A stretch of DNA of 64,000 bases from Lithodes maja (GCA_037953745.1 JBAKBP010003101.1:96555-160554); one strand, 5' to 3'; shown: positions 43,196 through 55,833, numbered from the stretch's first letter. Notes: generated by a model not told the origin, from the sequence alone. Program-made: numbers and translations.

Positions 43196-43889
43196 TATTT
43201 ATTTTTAAGAGTGTGATAAATGTGTAGCCTATGAAAATAATAAATCACATGTTATAGTACAATTATGAATATAAGTTGTTATTGATACATTATTAGAAAT
43301 ATTATTAATTATATTATGTGTGAGTGAAAGTATTCAAAGTACAGTATATTTTTGTAATTGTTTATAATTGTAAAACAAATTAAAAATATAATTATTAATT
43401 ACAAAAAAAAATAAAAATCAATAACTAGTTAATTATTTTCCTTTTTATACCAAAGGACATACATTTATATGTACATGCAATGGCGTGGTCAGGATATATG
43501 ATATTACAGTACTAAAGTGCCCTTCAAACGTATTTCCTATGAACTATATTTTCTTATGTACTGTATATTGTATTCTATGATTTACTTCAATTGGAGACCA
43601 TCGTCAAGAAGGTGGGAGTATTACTATGAAAATCGTTGACACTACTGGTAAGTATTCTATACATATAGAATGTATCTATATCAGTACAAAGATTATCTTG
43701 GGCAGCTAATTGTGTAAATGCTTACAATTTGGTTTGTAAGTGAATTCCTTTAGTTATGAAATAATTGCAATTACATTTGTGCACAACCTCTACATATTGA
43801 TGTAAAGCATCAGGATTTAAAAAATTATGGTAATTTGCTTGTCTCTCAAACCCATCCAACCATGGCAGACAGTCTGATAGACCAGCGCT
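43196..43889. other. AT-rich unassigned sequence
   Basis: No gene or repeat family recognised. Short frames lack any known feature. Confidence 0.35.
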
Positions 43890-43935
43890 AATTATGTTGG
43901 GGCTATTCGGCCAGGTAGCTATAGGGAACAACTAC
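43890..43935 (+). mobile_element. 3' end fragment of the (AAC)-tailed LINE/SINE family
   Basis: GGGGCTATTCGGCCAGGTAG with CTATAGGGAACAAC matches the end of the LINE at 18506-19933. It is preceded at 43870 by CAGTCTGATAGACCAGCGC, which resembles the outer end of the SINE at 39850-40268. Confidence 0.6.
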
Positions 43936-43989
43936 ACTGGTTACAGACACCTTTCGAAACCACGTGCACTAAAGTGCCATATTCATTCC

Positions 43990-45290
43990 GGCCTCTGATT
44001 CTCTTCCTACTTTCTCTTGATTTCTTGTCTGAACCACGTGGCCAACTATTTCCTCGAATGAGCTCGGTTAAGGTTTCCGTTTCCGTCGGGGCTAGCCCTT
44101 CACCACTGGGAGACTGCGTTGGCCCGACTACGGATAGGTCTTACCAGGCTTACCCATTCCTTCTTAATGTCCCACTCACCTCGATCTCTCTGCTCCCATT
44201 GCCATGTTTAACTTTGTTTCCCACATTTTTTTTTAATGTCCTATTCTCTGGCCTGTTTACATTACTTTTCACTTTTTATCTGTTGTCTGTCGTCCACCGT
44301 CTTTTGCTGTTATTCTCTCCGAGTGCCCTTCATTTTCTATTGACCAAATAATGTCTTTCCTTACTCATCTAGGCCAGGAGTCTGCAGAAAACCGATTGGC
44401 CCACACAAGGCAGATCCCTCTCACACCCAATCCCAATTATAATGCCTAATATTAGGCTCAGCTCACCGACACCATGAGGACTGACCTCACCAACACGGTC
44501 AGAGGTCAACACAATAACAAGCGAGTCTTCAGAGCGCTGGCCCCTACCGGCAGATTCCCCCACACCCAACCCATCTCGTCCATATCCCTAATTTGATCTT
44601 AATTAAAGCTCTCTATCTTTCTTGATCCAGCTATAGCACTTAGTAGCCTATCTACGACTGGCAACTTTATTTATATATGAAGTTTATATTAAATGTTCAT
44701 ACTGTTAGGCTTACATTTCCATGTGGTTTACTCCATTTCTCTATTCGCCATTGGGAAGCTGCATTGGCCCTTTTATGGCTAGGCCATACAATGTTAAAAT
44801 TTTGTCAATGACCCACTCTACCCACTATTTTGGTTAACCCCTTGAAGCTCTGACGCGTTTTAGAAGTTTATTTTGGCTACCATTAGACAATTTTATGCAG
44901 CTTAGGAAGGATCTGTGGGTATTAAAAGGGTAAAGGCTATTTCAATCAACCCTATTACTTCCATATGCCCTTCCTAATCTGAATAAAATAGTTTAATAAT
45001 TACCAGAAAACAGAAAATAAACGCGTTTTGGAGCTTGAAAGGGTTAACTTTGTTTACCAAGATTTACTAGACTTTCCCCTCTATTCTCTAGCCCATTCAC
45101 GTTAGTTTCCATTTTCGTCCTCTCCCTTTTCCTATTCGTCTTGCTGATATTCTCTCAAGTTTTCCTATTTTTAAATCATGGAGTAATGTCTCTCCTTCGT
45201 AACTATCTCCTCAATTATATTTAGCTTCCATTTTTTTCTGACCCGATACAGCTAGGATTCAGTGCCATATGGCCGAAGTCACTTGATGAT
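43990..45290 (+). repeat. Diverged direct duplication
   Basis: Segments at 44030-44360 and 44690-45200 share order and words: ACCACTGGGAGACTGCGTTG ~ GCCATTGGGAAGCTGCATTG, AACTTTGTTTMCC, CTATTCTCTRGCC, TGCTGTTATTCTCTCCGAG ~ TGCTGATATTCTCTCAAG. The second copy holds the MITE at 44834-45047. CTGCAG modules lie at 44384-44425 (plus) and 45298-45345 (minus). No coding frame. Confidence 0.55.
44834..45047. mobile_element. TTAA-flanked MITE, second family
   Basis: TTAA at 44834-44837 and 45044-45047 flank a 206-bp palindromic element. The ends are CCCCTTGAAGCTCTGACGCG and, in reverse complement, CCCTTTCAAGCTCCAAAACG. The interior ATTTTATGCAGCTTAGGAAG matches the decayed element at 3487-3778. TTAA and CCC ends point to a piggyBac-like origin. 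Confidence 0.8.
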
Positions 45291-45345
45291 TAGAGGGATC
45301 TGCCTTGTGTGGGCCAATCAACTTTCTGCAGACTCCCATTTTTTA

Positions 45346-46002
45346 TGCTCTTATGCCAGGTGTTTAAGAATATTTGTTGTTTAATTTGCTTAATCTTTTC
45401 TGAACCGATTATTTGTTCCTAATGTTATCAAGGTAAGTGCTATTATTGACCTGGTAAATCAGTAATTGTGTATGAATTGACCATTATTTGGTGCACAATT
45501 TCCCAGCAGGAAATTTCTGCAGCCCGAGTATGCTAGTCCCTCAAGACAACTAAGCAACTTTTCTTGAAAAATGCATGGCTTGACTTCCAACTTATTATAA
45601 AATCATGCCATATCATAATTTCTGTACAAATATATTGGGTAAATCGAGGGTAATCCGTACATAGTTGATCTGTAAAGAAGCTTTAGTCCTTTTCATATTG
45701 AAGCTAGCTATAGCTTCACTTCATAGCCAATATAAGAAAACGGACAATGCCATTGGTCCTGTGGTAATAAGCAGTCTGTCCCCAATGACTCGGAGGGACT
45801 GACTGAGCCAGGAAGTTCATAGAAGAAACTTTCATACAATGTACTTTGGCTGCAGATAACAGCTTTTACCAAACTACACATTATGTGCAACAATTTCTGA
45901 TCTGAGCTGATCCAGCCCTGGCCACTGGACGGTATATTTATGCTCGCATTGCCCAGGCCAGGTTACACTATGCTAGTGTTCAGAGCACTTATTGACAAAC
46001 CA
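45346..46002. other. Unassigned sequence
   Basis: No gene, RNA or repeat recognised. Confidence 0.35.
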
Positions 46003-46638
46003 TTAACCCGGGAGCTGCGGGAAGACTCTTAAGAGTTCCCCCGGCGGACTGCGGGAAGACTCTCTGGAGTAAGTAAAACTAAAAATCAACTTTTTACATC
46101 GAAAAAAAAAAAAAAAAATTATTTTTATTTTTTTATTTTTTTATTTTTGTTTGGCCCCTGGGCCATGCAAAATCTCAGTCCTCTACCTCCCCTCCTTCCC
46201 CACTTTCCTCCTATTCCTCAGTTATCACCTATTTTCCCTATTATTCCCTTATTCTGAGGTATATTTTCGTGCTAACATTAGCGAGTTGCAAGCAGGGTGT
46301 TGTCATCACTGATGGCCATCGAGTGCAAGAGAGAGAGAGAGAGTATCGATCGACTGTGTCGCAGTGGCCTTGGGGAAAATTGGCGGGAAGCTAGCTTGCC
46401 TCACCCATACATTATACAACTCGCGGGCTATATCTCCGATTTTGACCATCCAAACGCTGTTTTCACTCGTTTTATTGTTGTTTCAGGTTAATACCTTTAT
46501 AATCAACCCATAATAGGCGCATATGGATAATTATTAATGCTATTAATGGTACAATGAATATTTTAGTGACGAAAAACCTCAAATACGTCAGCACAGGGGG
46601 ACGTTTTCATTTACCCCCGTGCGCACTTCAGAGGTTAA
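46003..46638 (+). mobile_element. TTAA-flanked MITE (piggyBac-like), copy 2
   Basis: TTAA at 46003-46006 and 46635-46638, ends CCCGGGAGCTGCGGG and GCGCACTTCAGAGG. Same family as copy 1, in the opposite orientation. The 3' end belongs to the CTTCAGAGG subtype shared with copy 3. Confidence 0.85.
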
Positions 46639-47500
46639 CAAATAGAAAAGCTGATAAAGCACATGAGAATGGTCACTTACTTGAGAGACAATGTAGCTCC
46701 CACATGACACCCAAGAAAAATGCTCACACACACTGATCACAGTAATTGTTTCAGAGCCATTTGGGCTTGTCTCCATGAAGAAAACGCAAATTATCGTAAA
46801 TAACCATGCACCTGTCGCCTCGTATTGAATAAAGTCCTACAGTGTTCCTATAAAGTATCACTGGCCTGTTCAAATACTTTAGGGTCCTCAGAAACCAACA
46901 TTGCAGCTTTGGTGAGTACATAAAGGGATGTTTCCAATATTTTATGATTCCATGTAGTACTTCCACAACAAATTGTAAACCTGCTTGCACTGGGTTACCA
47001 GACAAGATCAAACCAGCTAATAGATGGCGAGTTAACGGTAGAGTTCGACAGATAAATGTTATTTATGTACATTGTGACATTCATCATCCTACAACATTAA
47101 CAGCCGACAGTTTTAATAACAATATTGAGGTTCTTGTATTCCTTACGTGTGATCTTGTAGCTTAACATAAAGATTACATTGTATTTACATTAGTCAACCC
47201 ATGATCTGCTAATATATGGACAAAATAATAGTTAAGGGAGAAATTTCCTTTGCAGTGAGACAGTATATGAAGGGTTATTTTTACATGTTTAAATACCGTG
47301 TTTTCCGTGAGGCCTACGCACTTTTTGGGTTAAGTAAGTAATTACCGTATTGTCATGTGACTTATTATTTATGTATAACGGTTTAAAGATATTTAGTTGT
47401 CGTGTCACCAATGTGCATTATTGTGCTAACTTAATTTTGTTTGAGGTTCACTTATGCATACTATAGATATTATCAACTAATTGTTCGTGCCCATTACATA
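46639..47500. other. Unassigned sequence leading into the satellite
   Basis: No gene recognised. Towards the right, TGACGT- and GGTTTTCAC-containing segments begin to resemble the satellite that follows. Confidence 0.35.
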
Positions 47501-50445
47501 AACAACTGTTCACTTTTTTGCATTAATATACTCCGTACCCTGTACAACCTCTCACGTCATCAAGGTTTTCACGTCAGAACAATTTAACATGTGGGCCTAC
47601 ATTTTGATGTGACATGATTCTTAAAGTAATATTTACATGAAATCTTAAGATCAGATCAACATGTGCCTTTGACGTAAGCCATTTTTATTTGTTTAATGTT
47701 AATGCTACGTGTTGTTTACAACATTGTTAAGGTTTTCACATAACATGTTTTTGTCATCAGAACATTTATAAACATTATAAGTTAATGTGAAGGGCACATC
47801 ATATTTACATAAAATATATATATTTTTTTTCAAATATAACTTCCTGTAACGTAATCTGCTTTCCAATTTCTTATGTTAATACTACGTATAACTTTAACAA
47901 TGTTAGGTTTTCACAACTTGCTTTTACGGGTTTCCAATGTAACAAACATAATAGTTTAACGTACATTTCACTGGCTACTATGTTGAATTTATAAGTTGTA
48001 AATGGCTTGCACAAGACGTCTCTTTGTAGCCCTATTAACGTGCAATAGACATGATAGGTTGACGTCTTAAAGACGTAAAATATACATACAGGACAGACAA
48101 TAATAATACATATTTTCTACTTGCTATTGACGTAGGTGAAATACATTACACGTTCCAATGACGTAAGTAGCTGGTCACTTTCTTACGTGCATATTACGTT
48201 ATTTGTACAACGTCGTAAATGTCTTGCACATGACGTCTCTTTGTAGCCTTATTAACGTGCAATATACATAATAGGTTGAGGTCTTAAAGACGTAAATTAT
48301 ACGTAACAGGACAGACTATAATAATACGTATTTTCTACTTGCTATTGACGTAATTGAAATACATTACACGTGCCAATGACGTAAGCAGCTGTTCACGTTT
48401 TTACGTGCATATTACGTCATTTGTAAAACGTCGTAAATGGCTTGCACAGGACGTCACTTTGTAGCCTTATCAACGTGCAATATACATAAAAGGTTGACGT
48501 CTTAAAGACGTAAATTATATGTAACAGGACAGACTATAATAATACGTATTTTCTACTTGCTATTGACGTAGTTGAAATACATTACACGTTCCAATGACGT
48601 AAGTAGCTGGTCACGTTCTTACCTGCATATTACGTTATTTGTACAATGTCGTAAATGGCTTGCACAGGACGTCTCTTTGTAGCCTTATTAACGTGCAATA
48701 TACATAATAGGTTGACGTCTTAAAGACGTAAATTATACGTAACAGGACAGACTATAATAATACCTATTTTCTACTTTCTATTGACGTAATTGAAATACAT
48801 TACACGTGCCAATGACGTAAGCAGCTGTTCACGTTTTTACGTGCATATTACGTCATTTGTACAACGTCGTAAATGGCTTGCACAGGACGTCACTTTGTAG
48901 CCTTATCAACGTGCAATATACATAAAAGGTTGACGTCTTAAAGACGTAAATTATACGTAACAGGACAGACTATAATAATACGTATTTTCTACTGGCTATT
49001 GACGTAGTTGAAATACATTACACGTTGCAATGACGTAAGTAGCTGGTCACGTTCTTACGTGCATATTACGTCATTTGTACAACGTCGTAAATGGCTTGCA
49101 CAGGACGTCACTTTGTAGCCCTATCAACGTGCAATATACATAAAAGGTTTACGTCTTAAAGACGTAAATTATACGTAACAGGACAGACTATAATAATACG
49201 TATTTTCTACTTGCTATTGACGTAGTTGAAATACATTACACGTTGCAATGACGTAAGTAGCTGGTCACGTTCTTACGTGCATATTACGTTATTTGTACAA
49301 CGTCGTAAATGGCTTGCACAGGACGTCTCTTTGTTGCCTTATTAACGTGCAATATACATAAAAGGTTGACGTCTTAAAGACGTAAATTATACGTAACAGG
49401 ACAGACTATAATAATACGTATTTTCTACTTTCTATTAACATAATTGAAATACATTACACGTGCCAATGACGTAAGCAGCTGTTCACGTTTTTACGTGCAT
49501 ATTACGTCATTTGTACAACGTCGTAAATGGCTTACACAGGACGTCTGTTTGTAGTCTTATTAACGTGCAATATACATAATAGGTTGACGTCTTAAAGACG
49601 TAAATTGTACGTATCAGGACAGACTATAATAATACGTATATACTACTTGCTATTGACGTAATTGAAATACATTACACGTGCCAATGACGTAAGCAGCTGT
49701 TCACGTTTTTACGTGCATATTACGTTATTTGTACAACGTCGTAAATGGCTTGCACAGGACATCTCTTTGTAGCCTTATTAACGTGCAATATACATAATAG
49801 GTTGACGTCTTAAAGACGTAAATTATACGTAACAGGACAGACTATAATAATACGTATTTTCTACTTGCTATTGACGTAATTGAAATACATCACACGTGCC
49901 AATGACATAAGCAGCTGTTCACGTTTTTACGTTCATATTACGTCATTTGTACAACGTCGTAAATGGCTTGCACAGGACGTCACTTTGTAGCCTTATTAAC
50001 GTGCAATATACATAATAGGTTGACGTCTTAAAGACGTAAATTATACGTAACAAGACATACTATAATAATACGTATTTTCTACTTGCTATTGACGTAATTG
50101 AAATACATCACACGTGCCAATGACGTAAGCAGCTGTTCACGTTTTTACGTGCATATTACGTCATTTGTACAACGTCGTAAATGGCATGCACAGGACGTCT
50201 CTTTGTAGCCTTATTTACGTGCAATAGACATGATAGGTTGACGTACTTGTTACCTACAAAATACGTTATTTCAAATATAATGGGACGTATTAAATACAGA
50301 CCATTGACGAAATATTACAACTAATTATACGTGCCAAAGACGTAAACAGCTGTTCACGTTTTTACGTGAATATTACGTCATTTGTACAACGTCGTGAGGT
50401 TTTCAAAATACTTTTGGAGGACGTCGTGACAACGTAAAATTGTTT
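47500..50445 (+). repeat. 218-bp ACGT-rich satellite array
   Basis: The anchor CGTCGTAAAT recurs at 48211, 48429, 48647, 48865, 49083, 49301, 49519, 49737, 49955 and 50173, exactly 218 bp apart each time, with a last unit at 50390. Each monomer holds about 13 ACGT tetramers, including TGACGTAA, CACGTG and CAGCTG sites and the near-palindrome GACGTCTTAAAGACGT. Two monomer types alternate (AGTAGCTGGTCACGTTC and AGCAGCTGTTCACGTTT). Units left of about 47990 are diverged and irregular. No coding frame. Confidence 0.9.
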
Positions 50446-50452
50446 ATTGGGA

Positions 50453-52536
50453 GGGATCTCGAGTCTTATGGACTTAATTGAGCTCTCAATAGATATGGGG
50501 ACTAGGTAAGATGGTATTTACTGTTGTGGCACAGGGCTATAGGAAGCCTTTATATTTTCATATAACTGAGCCTTAGTAAGAGGTACTATTTTGGCTATAC
50601 TGGAAGTATTTAGGGGAGGGAGACTGGATCTACTTTGCGAGGAGGATGGGGACAGCTGTGATAGGAGCGTCTCTCTTAGATTGTGCAATCTTCATTCTAT
50701 GGTATAGCTGAGGTGCTAATTTAGTGACCAGAGCATGCAAGAAAGGTAAATGGTTTATTGTGAGTAAATAGAGGTTAGTAAAGGTGTTAGTCATGCATGG
50801 TTAGTTCATTGATAGGAAGAATTCCTGCGCTACCTGGCAATGACTCGAAAGTCAAAACAGGGGTCAGGTATACCTCCGCGGGGGTGGGGGTCTCCCTCCT
50901 CGGGTGGGCAAAAAGGGGGAGCTGGGCGCCCTCTCTCTGTGATAGTCGTCCGGCGGCTGTGGCTAGGGGCTTGCCATATCACCAGTGTTTGTAATAACCC
51001 TCTGTGTATGAGACAGATGTGGGTGTCCTTAATACCAAAACCGAAGGTGCCTTAGCTAGCTGGTTTTACTCGGCTGGTTGTTAATTGTAGGGTTTGCTGG
51101 ATGTGGTGGAGACTGGGTTGCTAACTCTGCCACATTTATCTGGAAGTATGGCAATAGAAGTTAGTTACTGGCGGGGCGGCTAGCCTCGCACCGACGACCA
51201 TTGGGTGCAGGGTTGTGAATGGGTTGTAAGAGAATAGATGGCATGCAAGGGGCTAGTAAAGTTCTAATGTTGTTCTGGCCTACTAAGTGAAGGTAGGCTG
51301 GATAGGAGTATATATATAAAAGGTTGGAGAGCGTTAGCAACGGACAATTCAAGGATCTTCAAGAGGTATGAGAGAGAGGCTAGGTCGGACAAGAGTCGAG
51401 AAGCGCGGGTGTCTTAATGAGAGGGGGGGGAGAGTTCAAGGGCTACAGGGAAATTTTGCCCCTAAGGTCCCTGGGCGTGGGGGTGGCATTAGGCTACAAT
51501 TGATATGGAAGTTTGAAAAGGCAGTAGAATACGTTAGCCAAATGCTACCGGGGAATGCAACTATGGGGTGGTATATGAGTCTGGAAAAGATAGAGTTATG
51601 TGATCAGTCCGAGGGTTATGGATACTATTAGTTGGCCCTGGGAACTGCGTTTTCTATTAAATATAAATATACCAACAACAGCGGCAGTTCGTAGGGGTAC
51701 TTAGTTATTGTTTCGGGGTACTTATGACAGATACTGGTAACCAGGTTATCTTATACAATCTCTGGTTGGGGTAAGAGGTGTAAGACACGAAGTAAATTGG
51801 CGTAGTGTGGACTGTGGATACGAAGGAGGCAAGGGGAAGACGTATGACAATTGTGGAAAGTAAATGGAAAAAGGTGAACACAATGGCGGATAAAAATACT
51901 TAACCTAAGGATTGCATACATCGATGAACGATGACATTATAGTCGTCGTCCTAATAAGGTGATGAAACCTGGTTGATCTGTACTTGGCACAATACGACAC
52001 AAGGACAGTGCCGCTATGTCGCATCAATGCTGGTGGCAGTTAATATTATAGACTTAGTTACTAGAGGAACAATGCAAGGGGCGACTGAGCACGGGTTACA
52101 TATATCTATACTCGTCATGGAAATTGATATACGAGGTCTAGGGACAAGCGTGGGTGTTTTAACTTCTAAGATATATAACATCTACTTCTCGGATGTAAGA
52201 ACATACATAGATATAATTATGGCTGTCTGATGTGTTGGCATTGGCTCAACGTCGGGACAGGGCATGGGTGTTTTTAATATGAATGTATATTCCTGTTCAT
52301 CATCTTTGTAGTTAGGAGTGTAGGACATGAGGGGGTTAGTGTACGTGAGGTGTGGAAAATGGTCAGTTTAGAAAAGGTAAATGGGTGCAGCCTGGAGCTG
52401 CTTAGCCCTGGGGCTTGGGCCTGTCTGAAATGGCTGGCTCGGTCAGCTGGTCCTTTCGTTCTGTGGACCTTTCCTTTGGGTGTTTCTGTGTGGTGTTCGC
52501 TCGTGGCTTCTGTGGTGGGCTTCTTGTTCTGGGGCA
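50453..52536 (-). mobile_element. Truncated Gypsy LTR (solo-like)
   Basis: Closely matches 57503-60169, from AGGGATCTCGAGTCTTATG on the left to CTTCTTGTTCTGGGGCA on the right, with block differences near 51920-52000. The right boundary coincides with the LTR/internal boundary of the Gypsy element, so this is LTR sequence without internal coding region. The left part (the TATA and polyadenylation region seen at 56387-57500) is missing, and the copy abuts the satellite. Confidence 0.75.
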
Positions 52537-53690
52537 TTTTAGAGGGATTAGTTAGAGAAAATAATAATGAGAAATACATAATACGGATGAGGAAGAGGGA
52601 AAGCGAGCGAGTCAGAGAGAGAGAGAGAGAGAGACAGGAGTGAGAGAGATTAGAGAAAATAGAGAGATTGCAAGCATTTTATAGCGTATTATTTGCAGGC
52701 GTTCAGTAAATTTCTTACGGTAATACAAACAATGAAAGATTGAATATTTGTGCTTGGCATTATATGATTGTGGGGAACAGATGTAGGCTTACCGTATATA
52801 TTATTTTTTCATATATATATGATACATATGTAACATTGTTATATTATAAGAACATAAGAACATAAGAAAAATGGGAGTCTGCAGAAAGCCGATCGGCCTA
52901 AGCAAGGCAGATCCCTTATCATGACACTCTCTCTCTCTCTTGTGTCTTCCTCTCTGGGTCTACCTATAGCCTATATTTATAATTGCATGTGACCTTGAAA
53001 TTGCTTGAGAGTTTGATTGCAAGCATTTTATAGCGTATTATTTGCAGGCGTTCAGTAAATTTCTTACGGTAATACAAACAACCAAACAACGAAAGATTGA
53101 ATATTTGTGCTGCACATCCCTCATACGAAATACCATTCCCACCGTATAGAGAGAATACAGAAACTGAACTGAAGAAAGAGTGAAAAAGATATAATAATAC
53201 AGAAATATTACAAGCAAATAAATGAAATAGAGGGATTAGTTAGAGAAAATAATAATGAGAAATACATAATATACGGATGAGGAAGAGAGAAAGGGAGCAC
53301 AAGAGAGGGAAAGCGAGCGAGCCAGAGAGACAGACAGACAGGAGTGAGAGAGATTAGAGAAAATAATAATGAGAATTACATATACGGATGAGGAAGAGAG
53401 AGACAGAGCGCGCGAGAGAGGGAAAGCGAGCGAGCCAGAGAGAGAGAGAGACAGACAGACAGACAGGAGTGAGAGAGAGAGAGAGAAAGAAAGAGAGAGA
53501 GAGAGAGAATACAGAAATAAGGAGAAATAAGAGAAAAATAAGACCGATTACCGAAGGAATAGTAGACGCGCCAGAGGCCGAAGTCAGGCCAAAGCGAACG
53601 CAACCGAACGCGCCCGGGAAATAGACCAAAAAGTACCTCCTCTTCCTCACCTCTTCCCACCCTCCACACTCATTCATAACATCCATTCAT
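52537..53690. repeat. GA-rich tandem and local duplications
   Basis: AGAGGGATTAGTTAGAGAAA starts repeated blocks at 52548 and 53231, with a third related block from about 53350. Another shared block, TTGCAAGCATTTTATAGCG with ATTATTTGCAGGCGTTC, occurs at 52668 and 53019. Long GAGA and GACA tracts follow. A CTGCAG module is at 52842-52920. Low-complexity frames here are not genes. Confidence 0.75.
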
Positions 53691-53844
53691 AGACTTATAT
53701 GGGGAGACGAAGAGTTGCTCTTTCCAAAAATGATCGTTTCGTTCGCAGTAACGGTGCTAGGGCGAGTGAAATTGAGCGAATATTTCGGGATTATGCCCGC
53801 TGAGCGATACAGTTTAAAATACCTTACCACCCGCTAAATAAGGG

Positions 53845-54487
53845 TTAACCTCTGAAGTGCGCATGGGGGTAATTGGAAACGTCCCCCTGTGCTGACGTAT
53901 TTGAGGTGTTTCCGTCACTAAAATATTCATTGTGCCATTAATAGCATTAATACTTATCCATATGCGCCTATTATGGGTTGATTATAAAGGTATTAACCTG
54001 AAACAACAATAAAACGAGTGAAAACAGCGTTTGGATGGTCAAAATCGGAGATATAGCCCGCGAGTTGTATAATGTATGGGTGAGGCAATCTGCTTTCCCG
54101 CCAATTTCCCCCAAGGCCACTGAGACACAGTCGATCGATACTCTCTGTCTCTCTCTCTTGCACTCGCTTGCCATCAGTGATGACAACACCCTGCTTGCAA
54201 CTCGCTAATGTTAGCACGAAAATATACCTCAGAATAAGGGAATAACAGGGAAAATAGGTGATAACTGAAGGAGAGGAGGAAAGTGGGGAAGGAAGGGAGG
54301 TAGAGGACTGAGATTTTGCATGGCCCAGGGGCCAAAACAAAATAAAAAAATAAAAAAATAAAAATAATGTTTTTTTTTTGTTTTTTTTCGATGTCAAAAG
54401 TTGATTTTTTTTTTCACTCACTCATAAGAGTCTCCCCGCAGTCCGCCGGGGGAACTCTTAAGAGTCTCCCCGCAGTTCCCGGGTTAA
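53845..54487 (-). mobile_element. TTAA-flanked MITE (piggyBac-like), copy 3
   Basis: TTAA at 53845-53848 and 54484-54487. Ends CCTCTGAAGTGCGC and, in reverse complement, CCCGGGAACTGCGGG. It has small indels relative to the others, including one in the GA-rich TCTCTGTCTC segment. Confidence 0.85.
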
Positions 54488-55833
54488 TGATCAGGTTTTC
54501 CACGATAAATGACAAATTTCAACCTACTTCAACTCCTTCTTCACCTCCATAGCAAACACACTAGCACAGAACCTACCTCAACCTCTTAATAAATACACGA
54601 CAACAACGGCCACCTTTCGAAATTTCTACAGAGATAAAGACATACACCCGAACACATTTGGATTGCAAAATGTTACACCAAAATACACTTTTGACGAGCT
54701 GTCTAACCTAAATGTACATAAAAGCACAGGACCAGACAAAATTCCTGCCAAATTTCTACGATATGGAGCCATTGGTATAGCAGGCCCCCTAACCCACATC
54801 ATCAACTGGTCAATTAACACCAACACTGTACCTGCTGAACTGAAGGAAGCTATTGTAACCCCTCTATTCAAGAAAGGAAATAAACTAGAAGTTGGCAACT
54901 ACAGACCAGTTAGCATATTATGTATTGTATCTAAAATCCTTGAAAGAGCGGTATACACCCAAATTGAACACTACCTCAAACAAAATGATCTATTCTATAA
55001 GTTTCAATCAGGTTTCAGATGCATGTACTCGACAGACTCGTCTCATCCACTTAACCCGGGAGCTGCGGGGAGACTCTTAAGAGTTCCCCCGGCGGACTGC
55101 GGGAAGACTCTTGAGAGTAAGTAAAATAAAAAATCAACTTTTGACATCGAAAAAAAAAAAAAAAAAAAAAAATATTTTTTTATTTTTTTTGGCCCCTGGG
55201 CCATGCAAAATCTCAGTCCTCTACCTCCCCTCCTTCCCCACTTTCCTCCTCTCCTTCAGTTATCACCTATTTTCCCTATTATTCCCTTATTCTGAGGTAT
55301 ATTTTCGTGCTAACATTAGCGAGTTGCAAGCAGGGTGTTGTCATCACTGATGGCAAGCGAGTGCAAGAGAGAGAGAGAGAGTATCGATCGACTGTGTCTC
55401 AGTGGCCTTGGGGGAAATTGGCGGGAAAGCAGTTTGCCTCACCCATACATTATACAACTCGCGGGCTATATCTCCGATTTTGACCATCCAAACGCTGTTT
55501 TCACTCGTTTTATTGTTGTTTCAGGTTAATACCTTTATAATCAACCCATAATAGGCACATATGGATAATTATTAATGCTATTAATGGTACAATGAATATT
55601 TTAGTGACGGAAACACCTCAAATACGTCAGCACATGGGGACGTTTTCAATTACCCCCATGCGCACTTGTTAGGTTAACGGATCACATTCGTAAAGAAATG
55701 TCTAAAGGTAACTACACCGGTATGGTTCTTCTTGATCTACAAAAAGCGTTTGACACAGTAGACCATGATATCCTATGTAATAAACTACAAGCAATGGGCA
55801 TAGGGTCTGTGAACTGGTTTAATGGTGAGAGCA
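54488..55833 (+). pseudogene. LINE reverse transcriptase fragment split by MITE copy 4
   Basis: The plus frame starts upstream of RT (ANTLAQNLPQPLNKY near 54555, then YRDKDIHPNTFGLQ) and gives STGPDKIPAKFLRYG, EAIVTPLFKKGNKLEVGNY, RPVSILCIVSKILERAVYTQ and FQSGFRCMYSTDS (to about 55040). A 2-nt loss there shifts the frame, then the MITE interrupts at TTAA 55051-55054. RT resumes at 55674 with LTDHIRKEMSKGN, VLLDLQKAFDTVDHDI (catalytic Asp) and AMGIGSVNWF, stopping near 55833. The xADD box is not present. It was already frameshifted, so the LINE was probably dead before or soon after the MITE arrived. Confidence 0.85.
55051..55677 (+). mobile_element. TTAA-flanked MITE (piggyBac-like), copy 4
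   Basis: TTAA at 55051-55054 and 55674-55677. The RT coding sequence reads continuously across the site if the element and one TTAA are left out, which fixes the boundaries exactly. Ends CCCGGGAGCTGCGGG and GCGCACTTGTTAGG, the same 3' subtype as copy 1. Confidence 0.95.

Noticed and set aside
47500..50445. Satellite as a CRISPR or rDNA spacer array
   Set aside because: No unique spacers and no rRNA sequence nearby; it is a simple tandem satellite.
50797..51055. Two overlapping frames of 65 and 71 codons conserved at 50797-51055 and 57847-58105
   Set aside because: They lie in the two LTR copies, so similarity reflects LTR homology. No domain or coding constraint is visible.
53388..53686. 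Arg/Glu-rich and Leu/Ser-rich frames of about 80-110 codons
   Set aside because: They are translations of GA microsatellites on the two strands.
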